Shown here in pieces: positions 23,875-34,922 of a stretch of 61,183 nt of DNA. Below the pieces are notes generated by a model. That model made no database searches and had not been told where the DNA came from. It was given only the letters and a program-made list of their open reading frames with translations. Source of the DNA: Lingula anatina (lineage: Eukaryota > Brachiopoda > Lingulata > Lingulida > Lingulidae); NCBI RefSeq assembly GCF_001039355.2, contig NW_019773642.1, forward strand, positions 7,880 through 69,062. The letters are read 5' to 3'. The position numbers and the translations under genes are program-made. How positions within the stretch are numbered: the stretch's first letter is position 1; each line of letters opens with the position of its first letter.

Positions 23875-24168
23875 TCACAAGGCAGAACCTGCCCATTTTC
23901 TCCAAATTTGCGTCATCACTCTTCGTAATAAGACGAGTCTCTTGATCTCGGCGCCCATTGTATTATTGGCCTGAATAACTTGATCCTTTTCTATTTCCAA
24001 TGCACTGACTTTACTTTCGAGCTGCCGACTATAACACACTTGGGCGTTGTTCGTGGTGGCATAATTTCTACATCGTTCCTTTTCTTTGAGCAATTCCTGG
24101 TTAAGTTTCTCAACTTCCTGGCGGAGCTCTAGAACTTCATTTGCTGTTGGTGTAATATAGTAAATCAT
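23875..24168 (-). pseudogene. Coiled-coil unit 2, decayed copy
   Basis: Encodes NEVLELRQEVEKLNQELLKE and continues as a coil almost identical to unit 3 through IQANNTM.AEIK. The ATG of units 1 and 3 is lost: the matching position reads ACACCAACAG. After AEIKRL the frame departs from unit 3, while a neighbouring frame still resembles the sister sequence, showing an indel. It looks like a pseudogene of the same family, unless CACCAACAG is used as an acceptor in a longer transcript. Confidence 0.6.
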
Positions 24169-24537
24169 TTCTAAAGAAATTTATAGATATACAGGGTGAG
24201 GCAAAATAAGAGGGGCAAAAATAAAGACTAATATATTTTATATACCCTAACTGTAGGGGATGAGGTTACAGTCCTTCATGAAATTCATTAAAGGGCCTTC
24301 ATAACATGGGTGTCCTTTTAAATGAAGGATCGAAGCGTCATTCATTGCGGTAAATACAGGTGTAGTCTTTTTATCATCTATTTTTTCTCAACAAAATGAC
24401 CATCTTAAAACAAGAGAATAAAAATTAATCTACTTCATGATGAATATAATATGGTTCTTTTTTTAGTTACAAATTCAGGAGATATTAGTGGTAAGGCGTG
24501 TAAATGCACACTTTATCGTCATGCACCCTTCAGGCCG

Positions 24538-25038
24538 TTAAATAATTATTTTATAGTTCCTACATATAGTAGCGATACAAATTTTATCAAGCAGATACAA
24601 TAGACATAAACATAGTTTGATATATACTGATTTGTATTCCGTTCCACCCAACATTTCCCAGTTCAAAGTGATATTGAAATATCCACAATCACAGGCCACA
24701 AGCACAAGCATTTGCTCGACATAGTATGTGATCATGATAGCATAACGCATGCAACGTTCCTTTTGCTCACTACACACACGAAACCCGTCGTAATTTGCTT
24801 GAATTTCGTCATTTTCCTCAGCAAGATTCTTGATCTCGGCGCACATTGTATTATTGGCCTGAATAACTTGATCGTTTTCTATTTCCAATGCATTGACTTT
24901 ACTTTCGAGCTGTCGACTATAACACATCAGGGATTTGTTCATAGTGTCATAATTTCTACATCGTTCCTTTTCTTTAAGCAATTCCTGGTTAAGTCTTTCG
25001 ACTTCCTGACGGAGCTGTAGCACTTCATCTGCCGCCAT
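24538..25038 (-). CDS. Coiled-coil unit 3, small coiled-coil protein
   Basis: Open frame of 166 codons starting at ATG 25038-25036, context GACATGG, directly after an acceptor TTCACAATAG and a short untranslated stretch. Residues 1-80 form a heptad coil (MAADEVLQLRQEVERLNQEL...). The C-terminal half is Cys/Tyr/Leu-rich with two moderately hydrophobic stretches (about 105-120 and 138-155) and ends YKIII. The coil is shared with units 1 and 2; the end differs from the membrane tail of unit 1. It is probably transcribed from the conserved leader at 25403. Function unknown. It could be a cytoplasmic coil or a tail-anchored protein. Confidence 0.55.
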   Translation of the reverse strand: MAADEVLQLRQEVERLNQELLKEKERCRNYDTMNKSLMCYSRQLESKVNALEIENDQVIQANNTMCAEIKNLAEENDEIQANYDGFRVCSEQKERCMRYAIMITYYVEQMLVLVACDCGYFNITLNWEMLGGTEYKSVYIKLCLCLLYLLDKICIATICRNYKIII

Positions 25039-25402
25039 GTCTATCTGCTGATCTATTGTGAACAGAAAATGAGTTGGTAAAACAGTAAGTAATTTCTAAA
25101 GAGATTTATAGGGCGGGACACAATAAAAGGGACAAAAGTAAAGACACAAATCTATTGCAAGGAATGAGGTAACAGTCTTTCCTGAAATTCATTCATTCAT
25201 TCACAAGGGCCTTCATAACATGGTAGAACCTTTGAATGAAGGGTCGAAACGTCATTCAACGCTGGTAAAATCAGGTTTCGTCTTATAAAATGTTTTTGAA
25301 CAAAATATCTAAACACAAAAAGACAATTGAAAACTATTTAACGGTAACAATGTTGTTGTTCATTTCTTAAAAAGCTACAAGACTAGGAGATATGCCTCTT
25401 AC

Positions 25403-25475
25403 CTGCCAACGAGTCGAATACTTTAACAGACTGTGAAGCACATATACACGAAGTCGTCATAGCTGCTGTCTAAAT
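25403..25475 (-). other. Non-coding leader exon of coiled-coil unit 3
   Basis: Conserved with 22994-23060: CTTTATTTAGACAGCAGC ... donor GGCAG/GTAAGAGGC. Pairs with the acceptor just upstream of the ATG at 25038. The upper boundary is approximate. Confidence 0.5.
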
Positions 25476-25509
25476 AAAGGCAGAAAGCTGCACTTACCAC
25501 CATCTGTGA

Positions 25510-25560
25510 AATTTTCCACGATGGTGAATTCCCCTTTATGTTTTTGACGTACATTCAATT
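25510..25560 (-). promoter_or_regulatory. Upstream block of unit 3, degenerate kappaB-like site and TGACGTACATTCA
   Basis: GGTGAATTCCCC and GAAATTTTCCAC replace the cleaner sites of unit 1, while TGACGTACATTCA (ATF/CRE half-site) is kept exactly. Conservation between diverged units suggests promoter function. Confidence 0.4.
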
Positions 25561-25837
25561 AATGGATGTTTTCTTTTCTTTTCTTTTAGTTTGTATTGAC
25601 CTGGTGACAACTTATCCCTGTACGGAATTGTCTCGATTATATGGATATACTAGTACAATGATAATATATAGCGCTTGAGTCATGGGGATATGAATTATTC
25701 ATAACGTTTGTTTTAATTCAACATATGGGGAAGAGAGCAGGCAAATGAAAATACTGGAATGTGTGCTTTTTATGAATATGATTGATCAGGTGAGAAAATG
25801 TGGAATTTAACTTTCAAATGTTTTAAAGGAAAAAAGC

Positions 25838-25862
25838 ACACACACACACACACACACACACA
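25838..25862. repeat. (CA)n microsatellite
   Basis: About 12 CA units between the coiled-coil array and the duplicated flanking segments. Confidence 0.85.
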
Positions 25863-26149
25863 GTTCACTATAAACAAGAGCTACTGTTCATGTTATAGTT
25901 CACAAAGCAGCTCCATAGTTTGCTTGATCGAAGTTTATTAAAGTTTGCTCAAATGTGCCGTTTCGTTTGCTTTGCGATTGGTTTATTGGTTGTGTTTCTT
26001 TTTTCTTGTTAAGAAAAGACGGATAATCAATTTTTTATTTGCTACACAAAGTCCATAGTGCTATAGAAGAACATAATGTTCTATTCAAATGAATTAATGC
26101 ACTTCTATATTCATGCAATGCTACTTAGATAATTTGATACAAAACATTT

Positions 26150-26470
26150 TAATGAACCACAATTCAACATTTTGCACAGAATGCTTCGAAAAAAAATTGT
26201 GTTGCGAGATGGAGTGGGGTAAGATAGGGAAATCAGTCGCCCCCAAAGATATTTGATAAGTATATGAGGTATCTTTATGACGTGTTAGCCTTTTTCTTTC
26301 CCCCAGTCCACCGAATGTTTCTTCCTTTCGTCTCGATTCAATGTTAAGATGAGTCTCACGGGCAGTATAAATGACCGGCCTGCATGTATTGAAGCCATTC
26401 GTAGCTGTCTTAAGCACTTTCGTAGCCAAAGTCCCTGATAGCTATACTACTGCGCTATATGAATAAATTG
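26150..26470. repeat. Third copy of the segment at 19925-20420
   Basis: Shares AACATTTTGCACAGAAT.CTTCGA, AGTCGCCC, GGTATCTTTATGA and GCATGTATTGAAG with the copies 6 kb away. It marks the other edge of the coiled-coil array. A 102-codon minus frame here begins at TTG and has no domain, so no gene is called. Confidence 0.5.
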
Positions 26471-28087
26471 AACTCGTTAGATCGACTGAAGTTAGTTCAA
26501 AGGTGCTACATTTATTTTGTTTGGTTATAACGATTGTCACATGAAAGGTGTTTACTTTTTTGTGTTAAGCAATGCAAAGGAAATTTATTCTATTGTTTGA
26601 ATATTTTATTTACATCTCACACAACTAACAGTGTTCCACAGGAATGTCAATTTTAATTCAAAAGAATTAACAAACTTCTAGATACAGGGATTTCTGTTTA
26701 GGTTTGATGATATTTAAAAGATCTTCCGTTCCCTTTGAATGAAAGTAAACCAGTAAGAGTATTTCAGTTTCATAAATGGATTGTGTTTGCAGTCATTAAC
26801 GTGTTAAACAAGCAAGAACTCCAAAGAAAATAATAATCTAGCTTTGTCAGTAATAAAAAAGTGGTAAGGTTGTTTATCTTACAAATGCAATTTCTCATTA
26901 AGAAAATGCTCAATGACATAATCAATAGCGAATAAATCCTAACAAATATATAATTATCTCTGGAAGTATAAAGTTTTAGGACTAAATGTCGATTGCAACT
27001 GATTATGCTTTGAATTCCTTTTATGAAAACTTATGAAGTAAAAAAAAGAAAAAGAAAAAAAGACAGTATCGGTGTCATACGCTGGCTGTTGGTGTTCTAT
27101 TTGTGTTTATGGGAAATTGTCCAGTTTCTGGACAGTTTCAGATAAACGAAGTGTCCTATATCAATATATTTCCTTTTTATATTCAGTAAAATGTTAAACA
27201 ACTGTAAGTATGCTCTATGTACCCAACACTCACTAGTTGTACTGCTGTACAGCGTATAAGTATATCTGTGTTTTCATCACAGGATATTAAGGAGCTCATT
27301 ATGCCAAACTCTTTTGGATTAATATTTTGATTTTTCTTTTACTTTTGCACCCTACACCTCTCTTAAAGATTATGAGTTTTGATTTTTATATACTTATACA
27401 TAGTTTTTGGTTTGTCAGTGTTTGCCTTTTTGAAACAAATAGGATTTTTCTGGTAAGTGCGTATCATATTCAAAAGCATCATTTGTTTCTGCGTGTTGCC
27501 AAGTCTGTCTATTGGCAACATTGCCCGACGTTCTGTCATAAAAGCTAGTCGTTTATTAAGCATTTCAAGTGGCCTTACACGTACATTGTAATGTAGTTCA
27601 CTTAACAGGCTGTTGGAGCTTTTCAATACCAATTCAATGCATACATGTCATACACGTCATACATACAACTTGCAGTAATGAAACCAAGCAAGTAATGCTT
27701 GTGAACGTAAGTTGTGAACGCCGGCAACACGCTACGCATTCGTTGTTATGAGTTGTCTATAAGTAATAGAAACGTTCTATATAAGTTACTAGTACGTCAT
27801 ATATATCGTTATGAATACGTTATGTATAGACCAAAAATTGAAAAAAAAAAAAAAAAAAAAAAAAACGTCGACAGTTCAACGTATGCCATCACAACGATCA
27901 CGTCGGACATACGCTGGCGAAATCGTCAAGGTGTGACAGGGCCATTAAAATTGAACATTGTTCAGTCTGTAAAAATGTAGACATGTAGATTTACAAGTTT
28001 GCATAAGACCCATGAATTTTGTAAATATTATCAACAATAATTTTGTTAAATATCAAAACATACTAATGCAATTTATTCTTCGTCTTT
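26471..28087. other. Spacer between the coiled-coil array and the membrane-protein cluster
   Basis: No gene seen. Contains an array-derived stretch at 26600-26755 and a poly(A) run at about 27841-27865. Short open frames lack domains. Confidence 0.4.
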
Positions 28088-29383
28088 TCATTGATATGCA
28101 GCAACATTGTCTAAGCCTCCTTGCACAGCCTGTTCATACGTTGGCGGCATCCCGGCCTCTTTACTCACGGGAGGGATCTCAGGGATGCAATCGTACGCCG
28201 GCGGTAGGTTTGGCGCCAAAGGAGTGCGGTCTGATACCTGAATAACAGCCACGTTCGCTGCTCCACCGGTGACACGTGTGGGCCTGCCAGGAGTCCCCTG
28301 ACGTCTATGTGTTTGAGGATTTGTTGACCTTTCCGGCTTGTTGGGGTCCTTGCAGAAGAAGAACAAGAGAGAGGAAACGCTCACGCCGAGTACCAATGGA
28401 ATGACAAGGAAGAAAACTACGTACAGCCAAGAGCGAGCGTTGTTCGTGACGTCCATATCGTCATCGTGTGAGTAGAACGCAGGCGCTTCGATGACGACAA
28501 CTTCCGCTGAATTTATCTCCAGTGGGTAATGGCAGTGAGTCACGTGATTGCACGATGACCTCAGAAGCCCTTCTGTGACGTCATAGATGGTGCGGTTCAA
28601 CCGAAAGTGAGCATGGATGAAGTTCGAATCAAACAGGTAAAGGTTTGCAAAAAGAAAATAGTAATCGTCGGCTTCTTCTACAAGTAAAGTGTAGGTGTTA
28701 AACTGCTCATCCCAGGAGCAGCGACCATAGCTTGTTTCGAAAACGTGAGAGTAAATGTAGCAATTTCCGCAGTCATTCTTGTTCTTACTTTTAATCCATT
28801 TGTCAAGATTGCTTCTGCCTCGTATCACGAACATGGTTACAATACTGTTGGTAAAATAGGTACACGCTCGTTGCTCGATGGTCGACCCTGGAAGCAGATA
28901 ATAACCGTAATACTCATATCGGTCGGGTTGTAAGCTTAATGTTGTGTCGTACGTATACGGTAAAGCCGTGGCATTGGAGACGACCCTGGGCACTTTCTTG
29001 AACAAATATGCATTGAAGTTGCTGTGCGATTTCAGCGTCATTCCATCGCCAAGTAACGTGGTCGTGTCTTTGGTCAAAGCGCGCATGTCAGTAGGAGCAA
29101 CGTTGACTTTCTTGGTAGCGTTGTATTTGGAGTATAGCACGGTGCTCGTCACTACAGTAATAATGATGATTTGGACCCAGAATACGGCGATTCGCTGTTT
29201 GCGGGTTAGTTTGGTCAGACAAAGTAGAGAGCCTAGTAGTATGAAGATGCAAGAGCAGCATTTTTCGCAATCCTCGTCATTTTTTCTTCGACGACTTGAG
29301 TTTGCTCCCCAATATCCACCGCCGTAGAACCCGCCGCCACCGCCGCTGTATCCGCCACCGCAAGATCCGCCCCCATGTGTCAT
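28088..29383 (-). CDS. Two-pass membrane protein with APD1-4-like ectodomain and PPxY tail, copy 1
   Basis: 431 residues in one coding exon. The ATG (29383-29381) is preceded by an acceptor TTGCTTTCAG, so a leader exon exists, probably ending at 30857. Order: Gly/Tyr-rich N terminus (1-27); cysteine cluster CEKCCSC and hydrophobic stretch (39-56); membrane segment (about 65-84); ectodomain (87-315) with YYGYYLLPGSTIEQ, RGR.NLDKWI, CGNCYIYS, EEADDYYFLFAN, HFRLNRTIYDVT; second membrane segment (about 318-343); cytoplasmic tail with PPAY (394-397) and PPTY (413-416). The LLPGS...YYF.F.N...R.N.TIYDVT pattern resembles the middle domain of plant APD1-4 membrane E3 ligases, but no RING follows. PPxY motifs usually bind WW domains, for example of NEDD4-type ligases. 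Both termini would be cytoplasmic. The link to ubiquitination is inference. Confidence 0.8.
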   Translation of the reverse strand: MTHGGGSCGGGYSGGGGGFYGGGYWGANSSRRRKNDEDCEKCCSCIFILLGSLLCLTKLTRKQRIAVFWVQIIIITVVTSTVLYSKYNATKKVNVAPTDMRALTKDTTTLLGDGMTLKSHSNFNAYLFKKVPRVVSNATALPYTYDTTLSLQPDRYEYYGYYLLPGSTIEQRACTYFTNSIVTMFVIRGRSNLDKWIKSKNKNDCGNCYIYSHVFETSYGRCSWDEQFNTYTLLVEEADDYYFLFANLYLFDSNFIHAHFRLNRTIYDVTEGLLRSSCNHVTHCHYPLEINSAEVVVIEAPAFYSHDDDMDVTNNARSWLYVVFFLVIPLVLGVSVSSLLFFFCKDPNKPERSTNPQTHRRQGTPGRPTRVTGGAANVAVIQVSDRTPLAPNLPPAYDCIPEIPPVSKEAGMPPTYEQAVQGGLDNVAAYQ

Positions 29384-30856
29384 CTCTGAAACCACTGAAA
29401 GCAAATAATAATTCCTTCAGTTTTTTTATTTTTATTACAAAAATTGTGGATGTCTATTTCTAGATCTTGAAAATTAAATTATTAAAAGTTAACCTTATAC
29501 AATCTGCGTTTGAGAATGTCCCAAATACAAAATATTCTACATTTCCACATATCTAGCAATTAAGCTACAAACAACAAAGATAGACAGCTAGCTAATGTTT
29601 CTGACCAATACTTAACTGTTTTATCACGGATTTGAACAGATTTTTTTTTTTTTTGGCGTGAAAGTTCAGACCAATATTTGGACTAAAATCTCTTTGTTAC
29701 CCACCAAGCCATTATATTTTTAATGTACTATACTATATGTATAAGGTGCATACAAACGCAGTAACCAGTCTTGTGTTACATCGTACTGCTGCTAGTGTTT
29801 ATTTTATGTTAATAATTAATACAAAGTACCTACTTGTTATCATATGTAACTTAACCCAAATTGAGCAAGTCGGGTAGAGTTCTGCGATAAATAAATGTGT
29901 ACACATGTACGTAGCGCGGTGCAATAAGACGCTTGTTAATTTAGAATAAAACAGTCAGGCAAATAATTTCGTTTTTTTTACACTGCACGGTTTCCAAAAC
30001 AATTGCTTCATTCGATATGTATTTATACTAAAAAATGGTGATCCTAGAGACAGGAAAATGCTGCAGTGTAAGAAGCTGGTTTAGCCGTTGTTTTGAAGGT
30101 CCTCCTTCACGCAAGAAAAGTCAAAATCTTAACCAAATAGTCTTAATTAATTTTAGACGGTGTTTGGTGAGAGGTTGAACACCAGTGTACAAGTGAGTAA
30201 TCGAGAGTCAATTGATGAAATAAAACATCAAATGCACTTTAATAAACCAGTCTATTTGACGTATGTTCAATCAATTGCTGTATTCCGTATTTCACATGAT
30301 TGAAGAATGAAATCTGTATTTATAGACGCTCATACATAATTACGTTATTTAACCTAAAGGACTTAATGAAATAAGCATTATAATACCGATGAAAAACTGA
30401 GATTCAAATAAACCAATGTTTAACGAAACAAGAAGGTACAGAAGTTGCTGTGACAACTCCTTAATGCCAAAACGACAACAGTAAGAATGTGTTCTTCGTC
30501 TGTTTGAGAGAACTGCTTGTCTTGCATAGAATTGAAGGTAAGAGCAATTTTCCACTGTTTATAGGTGTATAACAACAGAGTTAAGGTAAGTCAATTTTAA
30601 GACCTTGTTCAGAATTTGGGTAAACAAATTAGATTTAAACGCATAGCAGGGTGTACGTGAAATAGATCCCTCAGAATTTTATCCTACAACCCAACGGTTA
30701 TAATTATCGGAATAAGACAGTAGCCAGACCAGCGCTAGTGTTCGCACTGATGACGCCAGAAGTACAAGTAACATGTTATAAAACACACATCTTTTTAGAT
30801 AGTATAGTTCAAATTGTCTGGCGTTCTATTCTCTGTGCATATGTAAGTTTACTCAC
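29384..30856 (-). other. Leader intron of membrane-protein copy 1
   Basis: Runs from donor AAG/GTGAGT (30857/30856) to acceptor TTTGCTTTCAG (about 29394); the stretch between that acceptor and the ATG is 5' untranslated. No coding content seen. Confidence 0.5.
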
Positions 30857-31030
30857 CTTCTTAAAGAACAAAACAATACAACACAATGGTGTACTTGGGA
30901 ATCTAGAGCGATTTCGTCTGTATCTATAGGTTTTATCTTTATCGTGGTCAACGCACCTTATATTGGCTGTTGAGCTAACTTTAGTTCACGTTGTCATTTG
31001 TGTACATTGCGAAATATGTACTGTGTCACG
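30857..31030 (-). promoter_or_regulatory. Leader exon and promoter of membrane-protein copy 1
   Basis: The block ends at donor GAAG/GTGAGT and is strongly conserved with 36902-37100. On the minus strand it contains GCCAATATAAG (a CCAAT box merged with a TATA-like ATATAAG) and GATAAAGATAAAACC about 25 bp downstream. The transcription start is presumably between that motif and the donor. Confidence 0.5.
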
Positions 31031-31112
31031 AGGTCGTGAGTCTCATGGCAGCAACAAACACGATAACATGTAAACAATCTGATGGGGATGTCTCTAAGAT
31101 AGAAATGTTGTG

Positions 31113-31116
<4 letters not shown>

Positions 31117-31149
<33 letters not shown>

Positions 31150-31188
31150 TGAGAGAGAGGATGTGTATTACCTTGGGCAGACGGATAG

Positions 31189-31256
<68 letters not shown>
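31117..31256. repeat. Compound (GA)n-(GT)n-(GA)n microsatellite
   Basis: Two GA tracts flank a roughly 20-unit GT tract. The equivalent position upstream of copy 2 (37175-37205) has a shorter GA tract. Confidence 0.9.
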
Positions 31257-31258
<2 letters not shown>

Positions 31259-32077
31259 CGGGGAGAGTGGAGAGGGAAGGTCGGCGAGACATGAATTCCC
31301 CTCAGGATCCCTTCACTTGTTACGCTATAAGAACAAAAAGTAACTGATTTGCCTGTCCCATATCCTGAACAGGTAAAACCTCAGTCCCCCCTTTTTTGTT
31401 AAGACACAAGTTGCATCACGAATTTGTAGACTTTTATTTATGTGTGTCTGAGTTCAGCCATGTTGGGGATTCAAACGGCGTCTTTGTTGAGGCGATCGTT
31501 GGTCAGCAAGTCATTTAGGTAAGATGTTACTGGTGTGAGCTTAGTAGAATATGTTGGTCCTGTTTTACGTTTTCTCTTTTTATCTCACTCGCGTAATTAA
31601 ATAGATTTATATTTAAAGCGAGACTGTTATTGTTTGTAATGAAACATGTAATGAGGATAGCACAATTATAATAAAATTCCAGACTATCAGTTTATTGCTT
31701 ATGGCCTGACAGCCAGCGACATGTAACTTGAGCAACGTCCAACATGGTGGTCCAACGACACCCCACCACTTTTTTATATTTTTCTTTTTCTTTCCGTCCG
31801 GAGATTTTAGAGAACCTCAGTACTAATATACTTGAACTGAGGGTATCGGTGTTGTCTGTCACAATGCAGAATTAGGAAAATATAAATATCTGCAAAATAA
31901 AGATAAACATATGAAACGTATAAATTTAATTTCTTATTAATCAAAATTGCACTCAGAAACGACCTGCATCTATGTTAAAACAGAGAGAAACAGATATGCA
32001 TGCCGATTTATAATGTTAACACCATCAAGAAAAACTTGCTAAATTTCAAAACCTAAAAATTCAGTCTATTGTTAGTC

Positions 32078-33349
32078 TTAATATTGATATGCAGCAACAT
32101 TGCCCAAGCCTGCTTGAACAGTCTGTTCATACGACGGCTCCATCCCGGTCTCTTTACTCACGGGAGGGATCTGGGATATACCATCGTATGCCAGCGATGC
32201 ATTTGGCGCCAAAGGAGTGCGATCTGACACCTGAATTTCAGCCACGTTCGCTGCTCCGCCGGTGGCACGTTGTGACCTGCCAGAAAATTCTTGACGTCCA
32301 GGTGCTTGAGGATTTTTTGACCGTTCAGGGTTCTTGGGGTCCTTGAAGAAGTACAAGAGAAAAGAAACACTGACACCGAGTATCATTGGAATGAGTAGGA
32401 AGGAAACTGCATACAACCAAGAGCGAGGGTTGTTTGTGACGTCCATATCGTCATCGTGAGAGTAAGACGCAGGCGCTTCGATTACGACAACTTCCGCTGA
32501 ATAATGATAATGGCAGTGAGTCACGTGATTGCACGATGATTTCAGAAGTCCGTCCGTGACGTCATAGATGGTGCGGTTCAACCGGAAGCGAGCTTGGACG
32601 TTGTTTGTGTCGAACATGTGAAAGTTGGCATAAAGGAAATAGTAATCGTCAGCTTTTTCTACATGCAGAGTGTAGGTGTTAGAATGTGTGCCCCAGGCGC
32701 AGCTACCATAGCTTGTATCGACAAGGCGAGAGTAAATATAGCAATTTCCGCAATCATTGTTGATCCATTTGTCCAGATTACTTCTACCTCGTATCACGAA
32801 CAATTTTAGTATGCTTCTGGTAACATAGGAACACACCAGTTGCTCAATGGTTGACCCTGGGAGCAGATAATAACCATAATACTCGTATTTGTCGGTTTTT
32901 AAGTTTATCGTTGCATCGTATGCAATCTGCGATGCCGTGGCATTAAAGACGACCCTGGGCACTTGCTTGAACAAGTATGCACTGAAGATGCTTTGCGACT
33001 TCAGCGTGATTCCATCGCCAAGTAACGTGGTCGTGTCTGTGGTCAAAGCGCGCATGTCAGTAGGAGCGACGTTGACTTTCTTGGTAGTGTTGTATTTGTA
33101 GTACAATACGGTGCCCGTCACTACTGTAATAATGATGATTTGGACCCATAACACGGCGATTCGCTGTTTGCAGGTTAGTTTGGTCAGACAGAGAAGGGGA
33201 GCCAGTAGCATGAAGAAGAAAGAGCACCACAATTGGCAACCTTCATCATACCTTCCGTCGTTTGCTCCCCAATATCCGTCGCCGTAGTACCTGCCGCCAC
33301 CGCCGCCACCGCCGCCGCCTCCACCGCCCGATCCGCCGCCATGTGTCAT
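32078..33349 (-). CDS. Two-pass membrane protein with APD1-4-like ectodomain, copy 2
   Basis: 423 residues, one coding exon, ATG at 33349-33347 after the same acceptor TTTGCTTTCAG. It closely resembles copy 1 through the Gly-rich start (a longer uninterrupted Gly run), first membrane segment, ectodomain (LLPGSTIEQ, RGRSNLDKWI, CGNCYIYS, DDYYFLYAN, RLNRTIYDVT) and second membrane segment. The tail is shorter and both PY motifs are altered: PPAY becomes SLAY and PPTY becomes EPSY, while IPPVSKE between them is kept. It ends NVAAYQY. The two copies may therefore differ in partner binding. The leader exon is inferred at 36902, making a 3.5 kb leader intron with transposons in it. Confidence 0.8.
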   Translation of the reverse strand: MTHGGGSGGGGGGGGGGGGRYYGDGYWGANDGRYDEGCQLWCSFFFMLLAPLLCLTKLTCKQRIAVLWVQIIIITVVTGTVLYYKYNTTKKVNVAPTDMRALTTDTTTLLGDGITLKSQSIFSAYLFKQVPRVVFNATASQIAYDATINLKTDKYEYYGYYLLPGSTIEQLVCSYVTRSILKLFVIRGRSNLDKWINNDCGNCYIYSRLVDTSYGSCAWGTHSNTYTLHVEKADDYYFLYANFHMFDTNNVQARFRLNRTIYDVTDGLLKSSCNHVTHCHYHYSAEVVVIEAPASYSHDDDMDVTNNPRSWLYAVSFLLIPMILGVSVSFLLYFFKDPKNPERSKNPQAPGRQEFSGRSQRATGGAANVAEIQVSDRTPLAPNASLAYDGISQIPPVSKETGMEPSYEQTVQAGLGNVAAYQY

Positions 33350-33800
33350 CTCTGAAACCACTGAAAGCAAATAATAATTCATTTTTCATTCATAAATCTA
33401 TTTTATCTTAATTCTTAAAATTGTTAATGTCTATTCTTAAAGGGATAATAAGTCTTTGTGTGAGATCTATATTTCACAATAAAAACATTTACCACAAAAA
33501 CGGCAGTTATAGGCATTATTCTGATATCTGAGCTTGTCTTTAGACCACGTGACCTCCATTGATGGCTATACTCTGTTATAATCTCTTAAGAAATTATAGC
33601 AAAAAAAAATTTAGGAAAAAATAACAGGGACAAACTTTGAATGTGAAAAATGGACTCATTTACCATTGGTAAGTATGGGAAAATGGTTGTTTACTCCAGG
33701 AAAATTAATTTTATTTTTGGCCAAAACGAAGAGTTATTATCCCTTTAAATTAAAAAAAAAATAAAGAGTAAACGAAATATTCTATACGCGCGTGTCAATA

Positions 33801-34800
33801 TACAGAATTGATATTTAATATGGAATATTTTTTACAAATCATTTTCCATCAGTTTTTTTTTTTGCTGACTGATAAATGGAAATTTGGATAAAAATAGTGT
33901 TTTAATAACTTTTAATTATTACTTTGATGACATCATTTCATCAATTAAATTCGTCAATAAAGCACACTGAAATACATTGCCTACTCTAAGTCATGCGACA
34001 ACCAATAAAAGCGATATTTTGGATCTCCATATTTTCCAAATTGTCATCTGTAAAAGAGTCACACTCCCCACAAAGGACCCCCATGTCAGTGTCGATAGTC
34101 ATAGCAACGGTCGCTGTCACGCCAGAACTCATCTGGCTGCTACCAGGGCTATCATGTGGCAAGGGATTCCTTGGGATAGGTTTTTAGAGTTTGATATGGA
34201 ATAACATTCCAGACATCGGTCAAAACTTGTTCAGTTTGGTTTAAATTGATTTAGTTTTGACCCACTCACATATCGTCTATGTTGTTCAAATATGGCGAGT
34301 TTGATGACCAAGGTAGCTGCTCATTCCCTTGGTAAGTTATCTTCTATCAAAAGTGCTCTTTGAGTACTGGTTATCTCATCGTGTAACCTAAAATTGTTCC
34401 TAAAGTGTCCCTTACCAAATTGTATCAAATAGTTCCCAGATTATTCCTTTATTTGATGTGGTTCAGGTTTTCATGGATGACTACCATTTATGTTTTGGCA
34501 CCAATGTGATCTCCGCTCCAAATACTGACGCTGTCACCTGAGACGCTACACACGGTACAGGCCTCTTCAGGATGACTATAAACCCTGTGGCAATTTGCCC
34601 CTCATTCTGAACGGACTGGGTGGTTTGTTTAGTTGCAGCAGCATATCAAGAAGGACAAGGAGTCCTCTATCCTGGTGGTTAGATTTGGATACATTGGGTG
34701 TGGCCTCTGTGTAGGTGTGTGGCCTCTGTCTGGGTATAACTTTATATAACTGTGCGGACCGTTCGGAGTGACACAATGATCTGTCTAGCAATGTTTGTCT
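33801..34800 (-). mobile_element. Decayed Tc1-like transposon in reverse orientation
   Basis: Begins with a TIR-like end TACAGAATTGATATTTAATA followed by TGGAATATTTTTT, close to the ends of the intact element at 34923. On the minus strand, fragments match the same transposase in order: SLRTVRTVI (helix-turn-helix), GDSVSIWSG.HIGAKT (catalytic core) and NVIPYQTLKTYPKESLAT (C terminus). Many stops and frameshifts. The far end was not found, possibly lost when the second element inserted. Confidence 0.65.
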
Positions 34801-34922
34801 TTATCGCACCATTCTTGCACAGACTGACAATTTTGTAAAACAATGCTTAACCTATTTTACGCACTGCACAACCGACCGCTTGTATGCAAATTTTCAAATC
34901 CTAAATAGTAATTGCCGACATA

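Noticed and set aside
31026-31343. Frames rich in Ser-Leu, Thr-His or Glu-Arg
   Set aside because: Translations of the GA/GT microsatellite.
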